NCBI GenBank assembly: GCA_041725875.1
Contig: JBGRQB010000025.1
Span: 1-34,277 of the forward strand
Reading direction: 5' to 3'
Source: JBGRQB01 sp041725875
Lineage (GTDB): Bacteria; Bacteroidota; Ignavibacteria; Ignavibacteriales; Melioribacteraceae
DNA: 34,277 bases
The position numbers were made by a program, and so were the translations under genes. The notes under the pieces were generated by a model. That model saw only the letters and a program-made list of their open reading frames with translations. It ran no database searches and was not told the DNA's origin. Below, piece by piece: positions 1-7,965 of the stretch. Position 1 is the first letter of the stretch; each line of letters begins with the position of its first letter.

Positions 1-625
1 TTACGTATTTTCCCAACTGGTAATTTATTTTTTTCAGAACCGAATATGACATTTCAAAATATCGGTTTGGAATCATACTTATTAATCCTTTGGAAATTTG
101 TGTGTGATCTTTTACAAGGAAAAAAGTGATAAAAGGAATAATTACCGATATAGATAAAACAGAAAATATTTCTGACACAAGATTACTTACATCGTCAAAG
201 GAGTTAAATAAAATATTGGAAATACCTGTGCTGAGCTGTTCTGTAAGTTTGGATGAATCGAGAAACGGAATATAGTTTTTAATTCCGTCGCCTATTTGTA
301 CAAGAACCTGACTAACATTTTCCTGGGTTAAAGTACCGGCAATTGTGTTCATCTGGGAGATAATCATCGGGATGAAAAAAGACATTCCTAAAATGAAAAT
401 AACTCCAAGAAGTAGAAACACAATAACAACGGAAAATAATCTTCCAATTCCTCTTCTTTCCAGAATATTTACAAGAGGATTTATAATCATCCCTAGCAGG
501 ATTGATAAAATTAAAATCAAGATTATATCAATGAAGAAATAACAAAGATATAAACCTCCTGCAACAGCGGAAGATATTACAAGATATTTTCCAATGGTTT
601 TAAGTGTCTGGTCTGTAATAGACAT
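1..625 (-). CDS. AI-2E family transporter (PerM/YdiK type), 3' part missing
   Basis: Reading the minus strand from the ATG at 625-623 gives an open frame that runs off the left edge of the window (about 208 residues visible). The start reads MSITDQTLKTIGKYLV, followed by several strongly hydrophobic segments in the first 85 residues. The last visible part, with PFITFFLVKDHTQISKGL and IPNRYFEMSYSVLKKINYQLGKY, matches the conserved region of the AI-2E transporter (UPF0118) family. Members are inner-membrane proteins; only some have been tied to autoinducer or ion export, so the substrate here is unknown. It diverges from pta across a 173 bp gap. The family call is from recognised sequence; truncation by the window edge is certain. 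Confidence 0.85.
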   Translation of the reverse strand, partial: MSITDQTLKTIGKYLVISSAVAGGLYLCYFFIDIILILILSILLGMIINPLVNILERRGIGRLFSVVIVFLLLGVIFILGMSFFIPMIISQMNTIAGTLTQENVSQVLVQIGDGIKNYIPFLDSSKLTEQLSTGISNILFNSFDDVSNLVSEIFSVLSISVIIPFITFFLVKDHTQISKGLISMIPNRYFEMSYSVLKKINYQLGKYV

Positions 626-798
626 ATAAATTCCTGTAATTAAGCAAGTGACAGATTAAAAAACTAATATTTTTAATTATTAGAAAACAATCAAATAAAA
701 TTTTTATTAAACCAATATAAAATTAAAAACTTTGTAAATATTATTGGCAGAATTTTCCTATTTTTAAAACTGGTATTTTAATTTAAATTGAGAGAAAA

Positions 799-1782
799 AT
801 GGCAGAAATTCAATTATTGGAAGATATTAAGAGAAAGGCTTCTGAGAGAAAAAAAACTATTGTTTTACCCGAATCACACGATGAAAGAGTGTTAAGAGCA
901 GCTGAAATATTGGTTTCAAATAATATAGTAAGTGTTATAACTCTTGGTAACGAAGAAAAAGTAAGAAAAGATGCTGAAGAACTTGGTGTTAACTTACAGG
1001 GTGTTAGAATTATTGATCCGGTTAAATCGGAAAAATTAAGTGACTTTGCTAACGTTTTTTACAATAAAAGAAAACATAAAGGTGTTACAATTGAACAGGC
1101 GCGCGAAATTATGCAGAGAGATTTATTTTTTGGCGCAATGATGGTTAACGAAGGAATGGCTGATGGTTATGTTGCCGGTTCTATTGCTTCAACCGGTGAT
1201 GTTTTGAAATCTTGTATTCAGTGTGTTGGAATGCCTGAAGGTGGTTCAATTGTTTCAAGTTTCTTTATTATGATTAAAGACGATATTGCAAGAGCATTTG
1301 GTGATTGCGCTGTTGTTCCTAATCCGGATGCAGTTCAGCTTGCTGATATTGCAACTACCACTGCAGCAAACTTCCAGAAAATAACAGGGGAAGATCCTAA
1401 GGTTGCAATGCTTTCTTTCTCAACAAAAGGAAGTGCAAAACATGAATTAGTTGATAAGGTATCTGAAGCAACAAAACTTGCACAGGAAAAACGCCCTGAT
1501 TTAATGATTGACGGTGAAATGCAGTTTGATGCTGCCATAGTTGAAAAAATTGGAAAGAAAAAAGCTCCTGAAAGTAAAGTTGCGGGACAAGCAAATGTTT
1601 TAATTTTCCCTGATCTTCAGGCTGGAAATATAGGATATAAAATTGCAGAAAGAATCGGCGGTGCCGAAGCTGTGGGTCCGGTTGTACAAGGTTTAAGAAA
1701 ACCATTGTTTGATTTGAGTCGCGGCTGCAGCGTTAATGACATTGTTAACACATCTGCAATCTCAGCTTTAATGGCTGACTAA
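799..1782 (+). CDS. pta: Phosphate acetyltransferase
   Basis: Interconverts acetyl-CoA plus phosphate and acetyl phosphate plus CoA in the cytoplasm, normally paired with acetate kinase for substrate-level ATP or acetate uptake. At 327 aa it is the short, single-domain form without the regulatory DRTGG and BioD-like domains. The N-terminus carries KKTIVLPESHDERVLRAA, typical of the family. Near the C-terminus the segment DLSRGCSVNDIVNTSA contains Ser307, Arg308 and Asp314, the positions known to act in catalysis in the archaeal enzyme. A purine-rich GAGAGAAAA precedes the ATG. No ackA lies next to it, and a strong intrinsic terminator follows, so it appears monocistronic. Confidence 0.95.
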   Translation: MAEIQLLEDIKRKASERKKTIVLPESHDERVLRAAEILVSNNIVSVITLGNEEKVRKDAEELGVNLQGVRIIDPVKSEKLSDFANVFYNKRKHKGVTIEQAREIMQRDLFFGAMMVNEGMADGYVAGSIASTGDVLKSCIQCVGMPEGGSIVSSFFIMIKDDIARAFGDCAVVPNPDAVQLADIATTTAANFQKITGEDPKVAMLSFSTKGSAKHELVDKVSEATKLAQEKRPDLMIDGEMQFDAAIVEKIGKKKAPESKVAGQANVLIFPDLQAGNIGYKIAERIGGAEAVGPVVQGLRKPLFDLSRGCSVNDIVNTSAISALMAD

Positions 1783-1791
1783 AAATTTTTT

Positions 1792-1819
1792 AAGTCCGGT
1801 TCTGCCGGACTTTTTTTTT
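1792..1819 (+). terminator. Intrinsic terminator of pta
   Basis: A perfect 8 bp stem, AAGTCCGG / CCGGACTT, with a 5-nt loop (TTCTG) is followed by an unbroken T run. It lies 9 bp after the pta stop codon. Confidence 0.9.
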
Positions 1820-1923
1820 ACCCCGGGGCATTATTTTTACATATCATTCCTGATGAAAAATTTCTTATCTTTCTTTATCTTATGTAGCACGGATTCAGAT
1901 TTTATACTCTCTAAAGGATTTTT

Positions 1924-3402
1924 ATGAAAAAGCAATTTTTTCCTGCTTTGGTTATACTGGCTTTTTTAACGCTGTTTTGTACCGAAGAACTTTTAATGCC
2001 CCTTAATAATAAACCATCTGTAAGTCTGCAACTGGATAAATCAGTTGTTGTTTCAAATGATTCGGTTACAGTTACCTGTTCGGCAACTGATGCAGAGGGA
2101 GACACATTGTTTTTTGACTGGTCTTCAAAATTTGGAGCTTTTACAGAAAAAAGTAAAACAGATACTCTTCACAATAAAATAAACTGGCAGGCAAAAAATT
2201 TATCAGACGGAAGTTATTATGTAACTGTAACAGTTACTGATAAAATAAATGAAGCAGTTGTAGATTCTGTAAAAATTATTGTTCATAATAATTCCGAGTT
2301 TCCTATAAAACCGGAAATGATTTCTCCTGAAAACGGGAAGAAAGAAGTTGCAAATAGTATAGAGTTAATTTGGAAAGGAACATCTGTTGAAGGTAAAACT
2401 TTAAAGTATGATCTGTTCTGGGGAAAAGATATTAATTCAATGAATACTGAATCTGACCTTACAAATACAACTCATAAAATTAATAACCTTGAATACAACA
2501 CTCAATATTTTTGGTTTGTCCGCGCAAAATATGATGCAGATAAATTTACAATTAGTGATACACTCAGTTTTACAACAAGAGAATTACTGACTGCAGATCT
2601 TGATCCTTCTGTAGAATTTGTTGATGTTGCTGCCGGGTCATTCAAGCAGGGCCCGGGTGATACTCCCGCAGATATAAGTTACGATTACAAAATAATGAAA
2701 CACGAAGTAACAAATAAAACATATATAAGTTTTCTTAATGCATTGTTTACCGCCGGGAAAGTTTATTTTAACACTGCCGATGCTGAACAGACAGAAGTAT
2801 TAGGTGTTTACGATGGTGATGCGCATATAGCTGCTGATACAAATTTTGTTTACTTCAATCTTACTAAATCAGAAATTAGTTTTGATGGTTCTCAGTTTAG
2901 TACGGTTGCTGATTCAATGGATTATCCGGTAAGAGGCGTTACCTGGTTTGGCGCCAAAGCTTTTGCAAAGTATTATAAACTTGAACTGCCGACTCAGCAG
3001 GAATGGGAAAAAGCTGCCAGAGGAGATACTGGTAACGATTACCCTGCTTCTGATACATTAACTTTTGCAATGGCAAACATTATGGATTCATTAGATACAA
3101 ATAATGACTCAAAACCTGATACCGTACTTAATATATTTGGCGGTTCCACAAAAGTTGGTTTTTACAATGGCGTAAACACCATACAGCAGGGAACAGTTAC
3201 AATAGATTATAAATCTCCATACGGAGCTTACGATATGGCCGGAAATGTACTTGAATGGATTAACGATGTTTATGCAGGTTACAGAAGAACAGCCGGTGGA
3301 TCTTTTATGCTGAGAGCAGAAACAAGCAAAAGCTGGAAATATCATAATTACGCTCCTTCAGCTGCGGTGAATCACATTGGCTTCAGGTGTGTAAAAAAAT
3401 AA
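1924..3402 (+). CDS. Secreted Ig/Fn3-like protein with C-terminal FGE-sulfatase (SUMF1-like) domain
   Basis: A 492 aa exported protein. Residues 1-19 form a signal peptide ending LAFLTLFC; Cys19 suggests a lipoprotein, but Phe at -1 departs from the usual Ala/Gly/Ser. Residues about 30-115 look like a PKD/Ig-type beta domain, about 120-217 like a fibronectin type III domain (SPENGKKE, YFWFVRAKYD), and 230-492 form a formylglycine-generating-enzyme-like C-lectin fold (VEFVDVAAGSFKQG, LPTQQEWEKAARG, YGAYDMAGNVLEWIND, HIGFRCVKK). The only Cys in the C-terminal motif is the one in GFRC; the catalytic Cys pair of true formylglycine-generating enzymes is not present, so a binding or structural role is more likely than sulfatase activation. 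The Shine-Dalgarno AAAGGA sits 5 nt before the ATG. Monocistronic. Confidence 0.85.
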   Translation: MKKQFFPALVILAFLTLFCTEELLMPLNNKPSVSLQLDKSVVVSNDSVTVTCSATDAEGDTLFFDWSSKFGAFTEKSKTDTLHNKINWQAKNLSDGSYYVTVTVTDKINEAVVDSVKIIVHNNSEFPIKPEMISPENGKKEVANSIELIWKGTSVEGKTLKYDLFWGKDINSMNTESDLTNTTHKINNLEYNTQYFWFVRAKYDADKFTISDTLSFTTRELLTADLDPSVEFVDVAAGSFKQGPGDTPADISYDYKIMKHEVTNKTYISFLNALFTAGKVYFNTADAEQTEVLGVYDGDAHIAADTNFVYFNLTKSEISFDGSQFSTVADSMDYPVRGVTWFGAKAFAKYYKLELPTQQEWEKAARGDTGNDYPASDTLTFAMANIMDSLDTNNDSKPDTVLNIFGGSTKVGFYNGVNTIQQGTVTIDYKSPYGAYDMAGNVLEWINDVYAGYRRTAGGSFMLRAETSKSWKYHNYAPSAAVNHIGFRCVKK

Positions 3403-3409
3403 AATTGCT

Positions 3410-3458
3410 AACAGAGAATAAACTAATTTAAATAATATAAATTGGGTTATTCTCTGTT
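3410..3458. terminator. Inverted repeat between convergent genes, probable bidirectional terminator
   Basis: Perfect 12 bp arms (AACAGAGAATAA at 3410-3421 and TTATTCTCTGTT at 3447-3458) surround a 25-nt AT-rich loop. The repeat fills the gap between the FGE-like gene (+) and the TerB-like gene (-). There is no clean T run on the + side, so termination is inferred from symmetry and position. Confidence 0.5.
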
Positions 3459-3466
3459 AAACAAAT

Positions 3467-3925
3467 TTAAATTCCCAATTCCTCTTTTACCTGAAGTTTT
3501 GTTTCAATAAAATCCTGATGATACAAATTCAAAGTTTTGGAAATTTTTCTTACAAAATACTCTTCATACTCGTGTAAATGATTATCAGCAAAAATTAAAC
3601 GCCAGATATTTTTCAATATTTCTTTTTTTTCAGAATGATCGAAATTATTATTTAGAATATCTGTAAATTCATATAGACTTATACTGTCTTCTAATGATTG
3701 ATCAGCCAGAATCATTAATTCGGAAACCTGTTCTTTAGTTAAATTGAAACTGCTCTGCATTATTTCAATTATTTTCTCTTTTTCTGCATCAGTAAACTCG
3801 TCATCTGCATTTGCAACTTCCAGCAAAAGAGCACAAGTTGCAATTTGATGTTTTGAGATATCTGAAAATTGATTATTTGCTTTATTAATGTCTGGGAGGA
3901 AAATTTCTTTTAATATTTTTAACAT
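3467..3925 (-). CDS. TerB-like (tellurite resistance TerB family) helical protein
   Basis: A 152 aa soluble all-helical protein. Two acidic repeats, VANADDEFTDAEKEKIIEIM (about residues 37-56) and LIFADNHLHEYEEYFVRKIS (about 108-127), match the paired metal-binding helices of the TerB / DjlA N-terminal domain family. Known members bind divalent metal through these Asp/Glu residues; their physiological role outside tellurite operons is unclear, and no ter operon is present here. Chosen start is the ATG at 3925-3923. It stands alone, convergent with the upstream gene and divergent from nrdJ. Confidence 0.8.
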   Translation of the reverse strand: MLKILKEIFLPDINKANNQFSDISKHQIATCALLLEVANADDEFTDAEKEKIIEIMQSSFNLTKEQVSELMILADQSLEDSISLYEFTDILNNNFDHSEKKEILKNIWRLIFADNHLHEYEEYFVRKISKTLNLYHQDFIETKLQVKEELGI

Positions 3926-4216
3926 TTTTTATTCCGGAACATTGCATGTGAAAAATTTAAATCTATGTATCAATTTAAAGAAAAAATGCAACATTTTATT
4001 ATAGATTTATTTCGCTAAATTTAAATCCACGAGAGAACTTCTAGTTTAGCAATTATATTAAAAACTTCTTGATTTAATTAAGTAATTGCTTTAATTTGAG
4101 TCAATTTTCCTGAGGTTTTGGACTAATTTTAGTTCAAAACTAATTTTTTATTAAGTCTAAATAAAAAGATATATATAACTTGTTTTATTCAATTTTTTAA
4201 AAGTTAGGGGTAATAA
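3926..4216. other. Intergenic region and leader of nrdJ
   Basis: The longest gene-free stretch in the window (291 bp), lying between divergent genes. It contains a possible sigma-70-like promoter for nrdJ (TTGATT at 4069-4074, 17 bp spacer, TAATTT at 4092-4097; only a moderate match) and the near-perfect dyad at 4115-4140. The sequence TTTAAATC with flanking A's occurs twice, near 3957 and near 4019. No convincing NrdR box or cobalamin riboswitch core was recognised by eye. No open reading frame of note. Confidence 0.4.
4115..4140. promoter_or_regulatory. 26 bp quasi-palindrome upstream of nrdJ, candidate operator or hairpin
   Basis: GTTTTGGACTAA at 4115-4126 faces TTAGTTCAAAAC ending at 4140, with one mismatch (G4121 opposite T4134, a G-U pair if transcribed) and a 2-nt centre. 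It lies about 77 bp before the nrdJ ATG and just downstream of the candidate promoter. A short T run follows. It may bind a repressor or fold in the 5' leader; the sequence alone does not decide. Confidence 0.45.
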
Positions 4217-7200
4217 ATGAGGATAAAACGCTACTTTACTATAGCTGGAGAGGATCCGTTATCCTCAATAAAGTTTGTAAAACGCACGTCGGAGATTAAA
4301 AATCCCGACGGATCCATTGTGTTTAATATGGAAGATGTGGCTGTACCTGAAAGCTGGTCGCAGGTTGCTACAGATATTATAGCGCAAAAATATTTTAGAA
4401 AAGCCGGAGTTCCAAGATTACTGAAGAAAAAGCAGCTAAAAGGAATTCCAAGATGGTTGCAGCCATCAGTGCCAGATAGCGAAAAACTTGAAAATCTGCC
4501 TGAAAAAGAGAGATTTTCTTCTGAAACTGATTCCAGACAAGTATTTAACCGTCTTGCAGGATGCTGGACATTCTGGGGATGGCAAAACAACTACTTTGAA
4601 ACCGAAGATGATGCAAAAGCATTTTACGATGAATTAATGTATATGCTTGCTAATCAGATGGTTGCGCCAAATAGTCCGCAATGGTTTAACACAGGATTAA
4701 ACTGGGCTTATGGAATTAACGGTCCGGCTCAGGGACATCATTATGTTGATCCTAAAACCGGTGAATTAAAAGTATCTGAAGATGCTTACACACACCCTCA
4801 GCCGCATGCTTGTTTTATACAATCTGTAGATGACGATCTTGTGAATGAAGGCGGAATTATGGATTTATGGGTTCGTGAAGGCCGTTTGTTTAAATATGGC
4901 TCAGGAACCGGAACCAACTTCTCAAACATTCGCGGATCAAATGAGCCTTTAAGTGGTGGTGGAAAATCATCAGGTTTGATGTCATTTTTGAAAATTGGTG
5001 ACAGATCTGCCGGCGCAATTAAATCAGGCGGTACAACAAGAAGAGCTGCAAAAATGGTTACTCTTGATATTGATCATCCTGATATTGAAGAATATATCAA
5101 CTGGAAAGTGATTGAAGAACAGAAAGTTGCCGCGCTTGTGGCCGGTTCTCAATTGTGCAATTTTCATTTGAACAATATTATTAGCGCCTGTTATGAAGAA
5201 CATCCTGAAAATGACAGATTTAATAAGAAAACCAACAAAAAGCTGCGTTTGGCAATTATGGATGCCAGAAAAGCTTTTGTACCTGAAAATTACATCGAAA
5301 GAGTTATTCACTTTGCTAAATTAGGTTTTAAATCTGTTGAATTTCCTACTTACGATACTGACTGGAACTCAGAAGCTTATGCCACAGTTTCAGGTCAGAA
5401 TTCAAATAATTCAGTCAGGGTTACAAATGAATTTATGACAGCGGTTCATAATGATGACGACTGGAATCTGTATTTCCGTACTGAATTGATTGAATCTGCT
5501 CTTAAAGAAAGAGAGCCAAGAGCATATAAAACAATTAAAGCAAGAAATCTTTGGGGTGATATAGCCAATGCTGCCTGGTCTTGTGCAGATCCGGGTCTGC
5601 AATATCATTCAACAATTAACGAATGGCATACTTGTCCTGAAAGCGGAGCAATCAGAGCATCAAACCCTTGTTCTGAATATATGTTTTTAGATGATACTGC
5701 CTGTAATCTTGCTTCACTTAACCTTGTTAAATTTTACAGCAATAAAGAACAGAAATTTGAAATTGAAGCTTTCAGACATTCTGTAACTTTGTGGACAATT
5801 GTTCTTGAAATTAGTGTAATGATGGCACAATATCCGAGTCCGGAAATTGCACAAAACAGTTACGATTTCAGAACTCTCGGACTAGGTTTTGCAAATATCG
5901 GATCACTTCTTATGCAGCAGGGAATTCCATACGACAGTAAAGAAGCCCTTGCAATTTGCGGTGCAATTACCGGTATTATGCATATGAGAGCTTATGCAAC
6001 TTCTGCTGAAATGGCTGGTGATCTTGGTACATTTGCCAAATATGAAGAAAATAAAGAACATATGCTTCGCGTATTAAGAAATCATCGTCGTGCTGCATAT
6101 AATGTACCAAAAGAAGAATATGAAGGCATTACAATTTATCCTATGGGAATAAAATCAAAATATTGTCCTTCAGATTTACTTGCTGCTGCGCAGGAAGATG
6201 CTGACAGAGCAGTTGCCTTAGGTAAAAAACATGGTTACAGAAATGCTCAGGTTACTGTAATTGCTCCTACCGGAACTATTGGTCTGGTGATGGATTGCGA
6301 CACAACCGGTATTGAACCAGATTTTTCACTTGTGAAATTCAAGAAACTTGCCGGCGGCGGTTATTTCAAAATAATTAATCAGTCAATTCCACGTGCACTT
6401 GAAAAACTTGGATACAATTCAGAGCAAATAAATGAAATTGTAAAATATGCAAAAGGTGCAGGATCACTTGAAGGTTGTCCGCACATCAACACCGAAGCAT
6501 TAAAATCACTTGGATTTACATCTGAAGCAATAAACAAAATAGAAACTCAACTGCCGGGTGCTTTTGATCTGAAATTTGCATTTACCAAATTTACACTTGG
6601 CGAAGAATTTTGTACCGGAGTATTGGGAATTGATCCTGAAGTGATGAATGATTTCTCATTTGATCTTCTTTCTGAACTTGGTTTTACAAAAGAGCAAATT
6701 TCAAAAGCAAATGATTATGTTTGCGGTACAATGACAGTTGAAGGAGCGCCATTCCTTAAGCATGAACATTATGCAGTATTTGATTGCGCCAATAAATGTG
6801 GTAAAATTGGTACAAGATATATTTCTGCTGATGCCCATATAAAAATGATGGCAGCTGCCCAGCCGTTTATTTCCGGTGCAATTTCAAAAACAATTAATCT
6901 GCCAAATGACGCTTCAATTCAAGATATAAAAGATGCTTATATGTCAAGCTGGCAGCTCGGACTTAAAGCAAATGCTCTTTATCGTGATGGTTCAAAACTT
7001 TCACAGCCGCTTAACTCAACTGCTGATGATGATTTTGAAGAAATTCAGGAAGCAAAAGAAGAAAACGATATTGTTAAAATTGCCGAAAGAATTATTCACA
7101 GATATATTGCAAAAAGAAGAAAACTTCCTAACAGAAGAACCGGTTATACGCAAAAAGTTAAAATTAATGGCCAGTCAGTTTACCTGAGAACAGGTGAATA

Positions 7201-7789
7201 TGAAAACGGACAGCTTGGTGAAATCTTTATTGATATGCACCGCGAAGGAGCAGCGTTTAGAAGTCTGATGAACTGTTTTGCTATTTCCATTTCTCTTGGT
7301 CTGCAGCACGGAGTACCATTGGAAGAATTTGTTGATGCATTTGTTTTCACCAAATTTGAACCAAGTGGTGTAATAATGGGGCATAACAGAATTAAAATGT
7401 CTTCATCCATTATCGATTACATTTTCCGTGAACTTGCTGTTACTTATCTCGGACGCGATGATCTTGCTCATACTGAAGAGGAAGATGAAGCTCAAACAAA
7501 AAGAGGATTAAAAGCAACTGTTGAGCCTGATTTTGTGAGCGAAGAGATAATTAGTGAAAGAATGATTGAACTTGACAGCAGAAAACACAGAAAAGATGAT
7601 GTTTTCCCAAAAGCCAAACCTTCTAATGGTACGGGAACTCAGGTTTTTGCTGTGAAACAAAAAATTCAGGATGCACGCGAAAAAGGTTACACAGGTGATG
7701 TTTGTCCGGAATGCGGCAGTATGACTATGGTTCGTAACGGAACCTGTCTGAAATGCAACACTTGCGGAGCAACAACCGGATGTAGTTAA
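4217..7789 (+). CDS. nrdJ: Adenosylcobalamin-dependent (class II) ribonucleotide reductase
   Basis: Makes deoxyribonucleotides from ribonucleotides using coenzyme B12, independent of oxygen. The 1190 aa length is normal for the long NrdJ form, and no intein is present. The fingerprint of the active site is complete: Asn483, Cys485 and Glu487 in NPCSE (Cys485 the thiyl radical), and Cys199 (PHACFIQSVDDDL) with Cys496 as the redox pair, with the same 11-residue spacing between radical and redox Cys as in Thermotoga NrdJ. PTGTIG lies at 684-689. A TSCPD-type domain follows around residues 980-1080 (MHREGAAFRSLMNCFAISI), and the C-terminus has a four-Cys zinc-ribbon-like tail (CPECG...CLKCNTCG) that probably relays electrons. 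The start ATG at 4217 follows TAGGGG. A terminator closes the single-gene unit. Confidence 0.97.
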   Translation: MRIKRYFTIAGEDPLSSIKFVKRTSEIKNPDGSIVFNMEDVAVPESWSQVATDIIAQKYFRKAGVPRLLKKKQLKGIPRWLQPSVPDSEKLENLPEKERFSSETDSRQVFNRLAGCWTFWGWQNNYFETEDDAKAFYDELMYMLANQMVAPNSPQWFNTGLNWAYGINGPAQGHHYVDPKTGELKVSEDAYTHPQPHACFIQSVDDDLVNEGGIMDLWVREGRLFKYGSGTGTNFSNIRGSNEPLSGGGKSSGLMSFLKIGDRSAGAIKSGGTTRRAAKMVTLDIDHPDIEEYINWKVIEEQKVAALVAGSQLCNFHLNNIISACYEEHPENDRFNKKTNKKLRLAIMDARKAFVPENYIERVIHFAKLGFKSVEFPTYDTDWNSEAYATVSGQNSNNSVRVTNEFMTAVHNDDDWNLYFRTELIESALKEREPRAYKTIKARNLWGDIANAAWSCADPGLQYHSTINEWHTCPESGAIRASNPCSEYMFLDDTACNLASLNLVKFYSNKEQKFEIEAFRHSVTLWTIVLEISVMMAQYPSPEIAQNSYDFRTLGLGFANIGSLLMQQGIPYDSKEALAICGAITGIMHMRAYATSAEMAGDLGTFAKYEENKEHMLRVLRNHRRAAYNVPKEEYEGITIYPMGIKSKYCPSDLLAAAQEDADRAVALGKKHGYRNAQVTVIAPTGTIGLVMDCDTTGIEPDFSLVKFKKLAGGGYFKIINQSIPRALEKLGYNSEQINEIVKYAKGAGSLEGCPHINTEALKSLGFTSEAINKIETQLPGAFDLKFAFTKFTLGEEFCTGVLGIDPEVMNDFSFDLLSELGFTKEQISKANDYVCGTMTVEGAPFLKHEHYAVFDCANKCGKIGTRYISADAHIKMMAAAQPFISGAISKTINLPNDASIQDIKDAYMSSWQLGLKANALYRDGSKLSQPLNSTADDDFEEIQEAKEENDIVKIAERIIHRYIAKRRKLPNRRTGYTQKVKINGQSVYLRTGEYENGQLGEIFIDMHREGAAFRSLMNCFAISISLGLQHGVPLEEFVDAFVFTKFEPSGVIMGHNRIKMSSSIIDYIFRELAVTYLGRDDLAHTEEEDEAQTKRGLKATVEPDFVSEEIISERMIELDSRKHRKDDVFPKAKPSNGTGTQVFAVKQKIQDAREKGYTGDVCPECGSMTMVRNGTCLKCNTCGATTGCS

Positions 7790-7826
7790 TCCAAAGTTGG
7801 TAATAAAAAAAATATGATAAATATAG

Positions 7827-7858
7827 AAAGTCCCCGGCTTAGCCGCGGGACTTTTTTT
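7827..7858 (+). terminator. Intrinsic terminator of nrdJ
   Basis: AAGTCCC pairs with GGGACTT, and CGGC pairs with GCCG inside it across a TTA loop, with a single bulged C. A run of seven T's follows. Confidence 0.9.
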
Positions 7859-7965
7859 ATGGGCAATTGAGTAAAATCCAAATTAGTTTTTCACTTCAGG
7901 TATAAATAAATCTCCTCTGAGTACCCCGCAAAAAATACCCGTATAACATTCAAAATAAAGAGGGA

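Noticed and set aside
345..542. Plus-strand ORF of 65 codons
   Set aside because: It is antisense to the AI-2E family gene on the minus strand, whose translation clearly matches a family.
4140..4216. NrdR box or cobalamin riboswitch before nrdJ
   Set aside because: AAAGATATATATAACTTG only loosely recalls an NrdR box, and no B12-box-like conserved core was seen.
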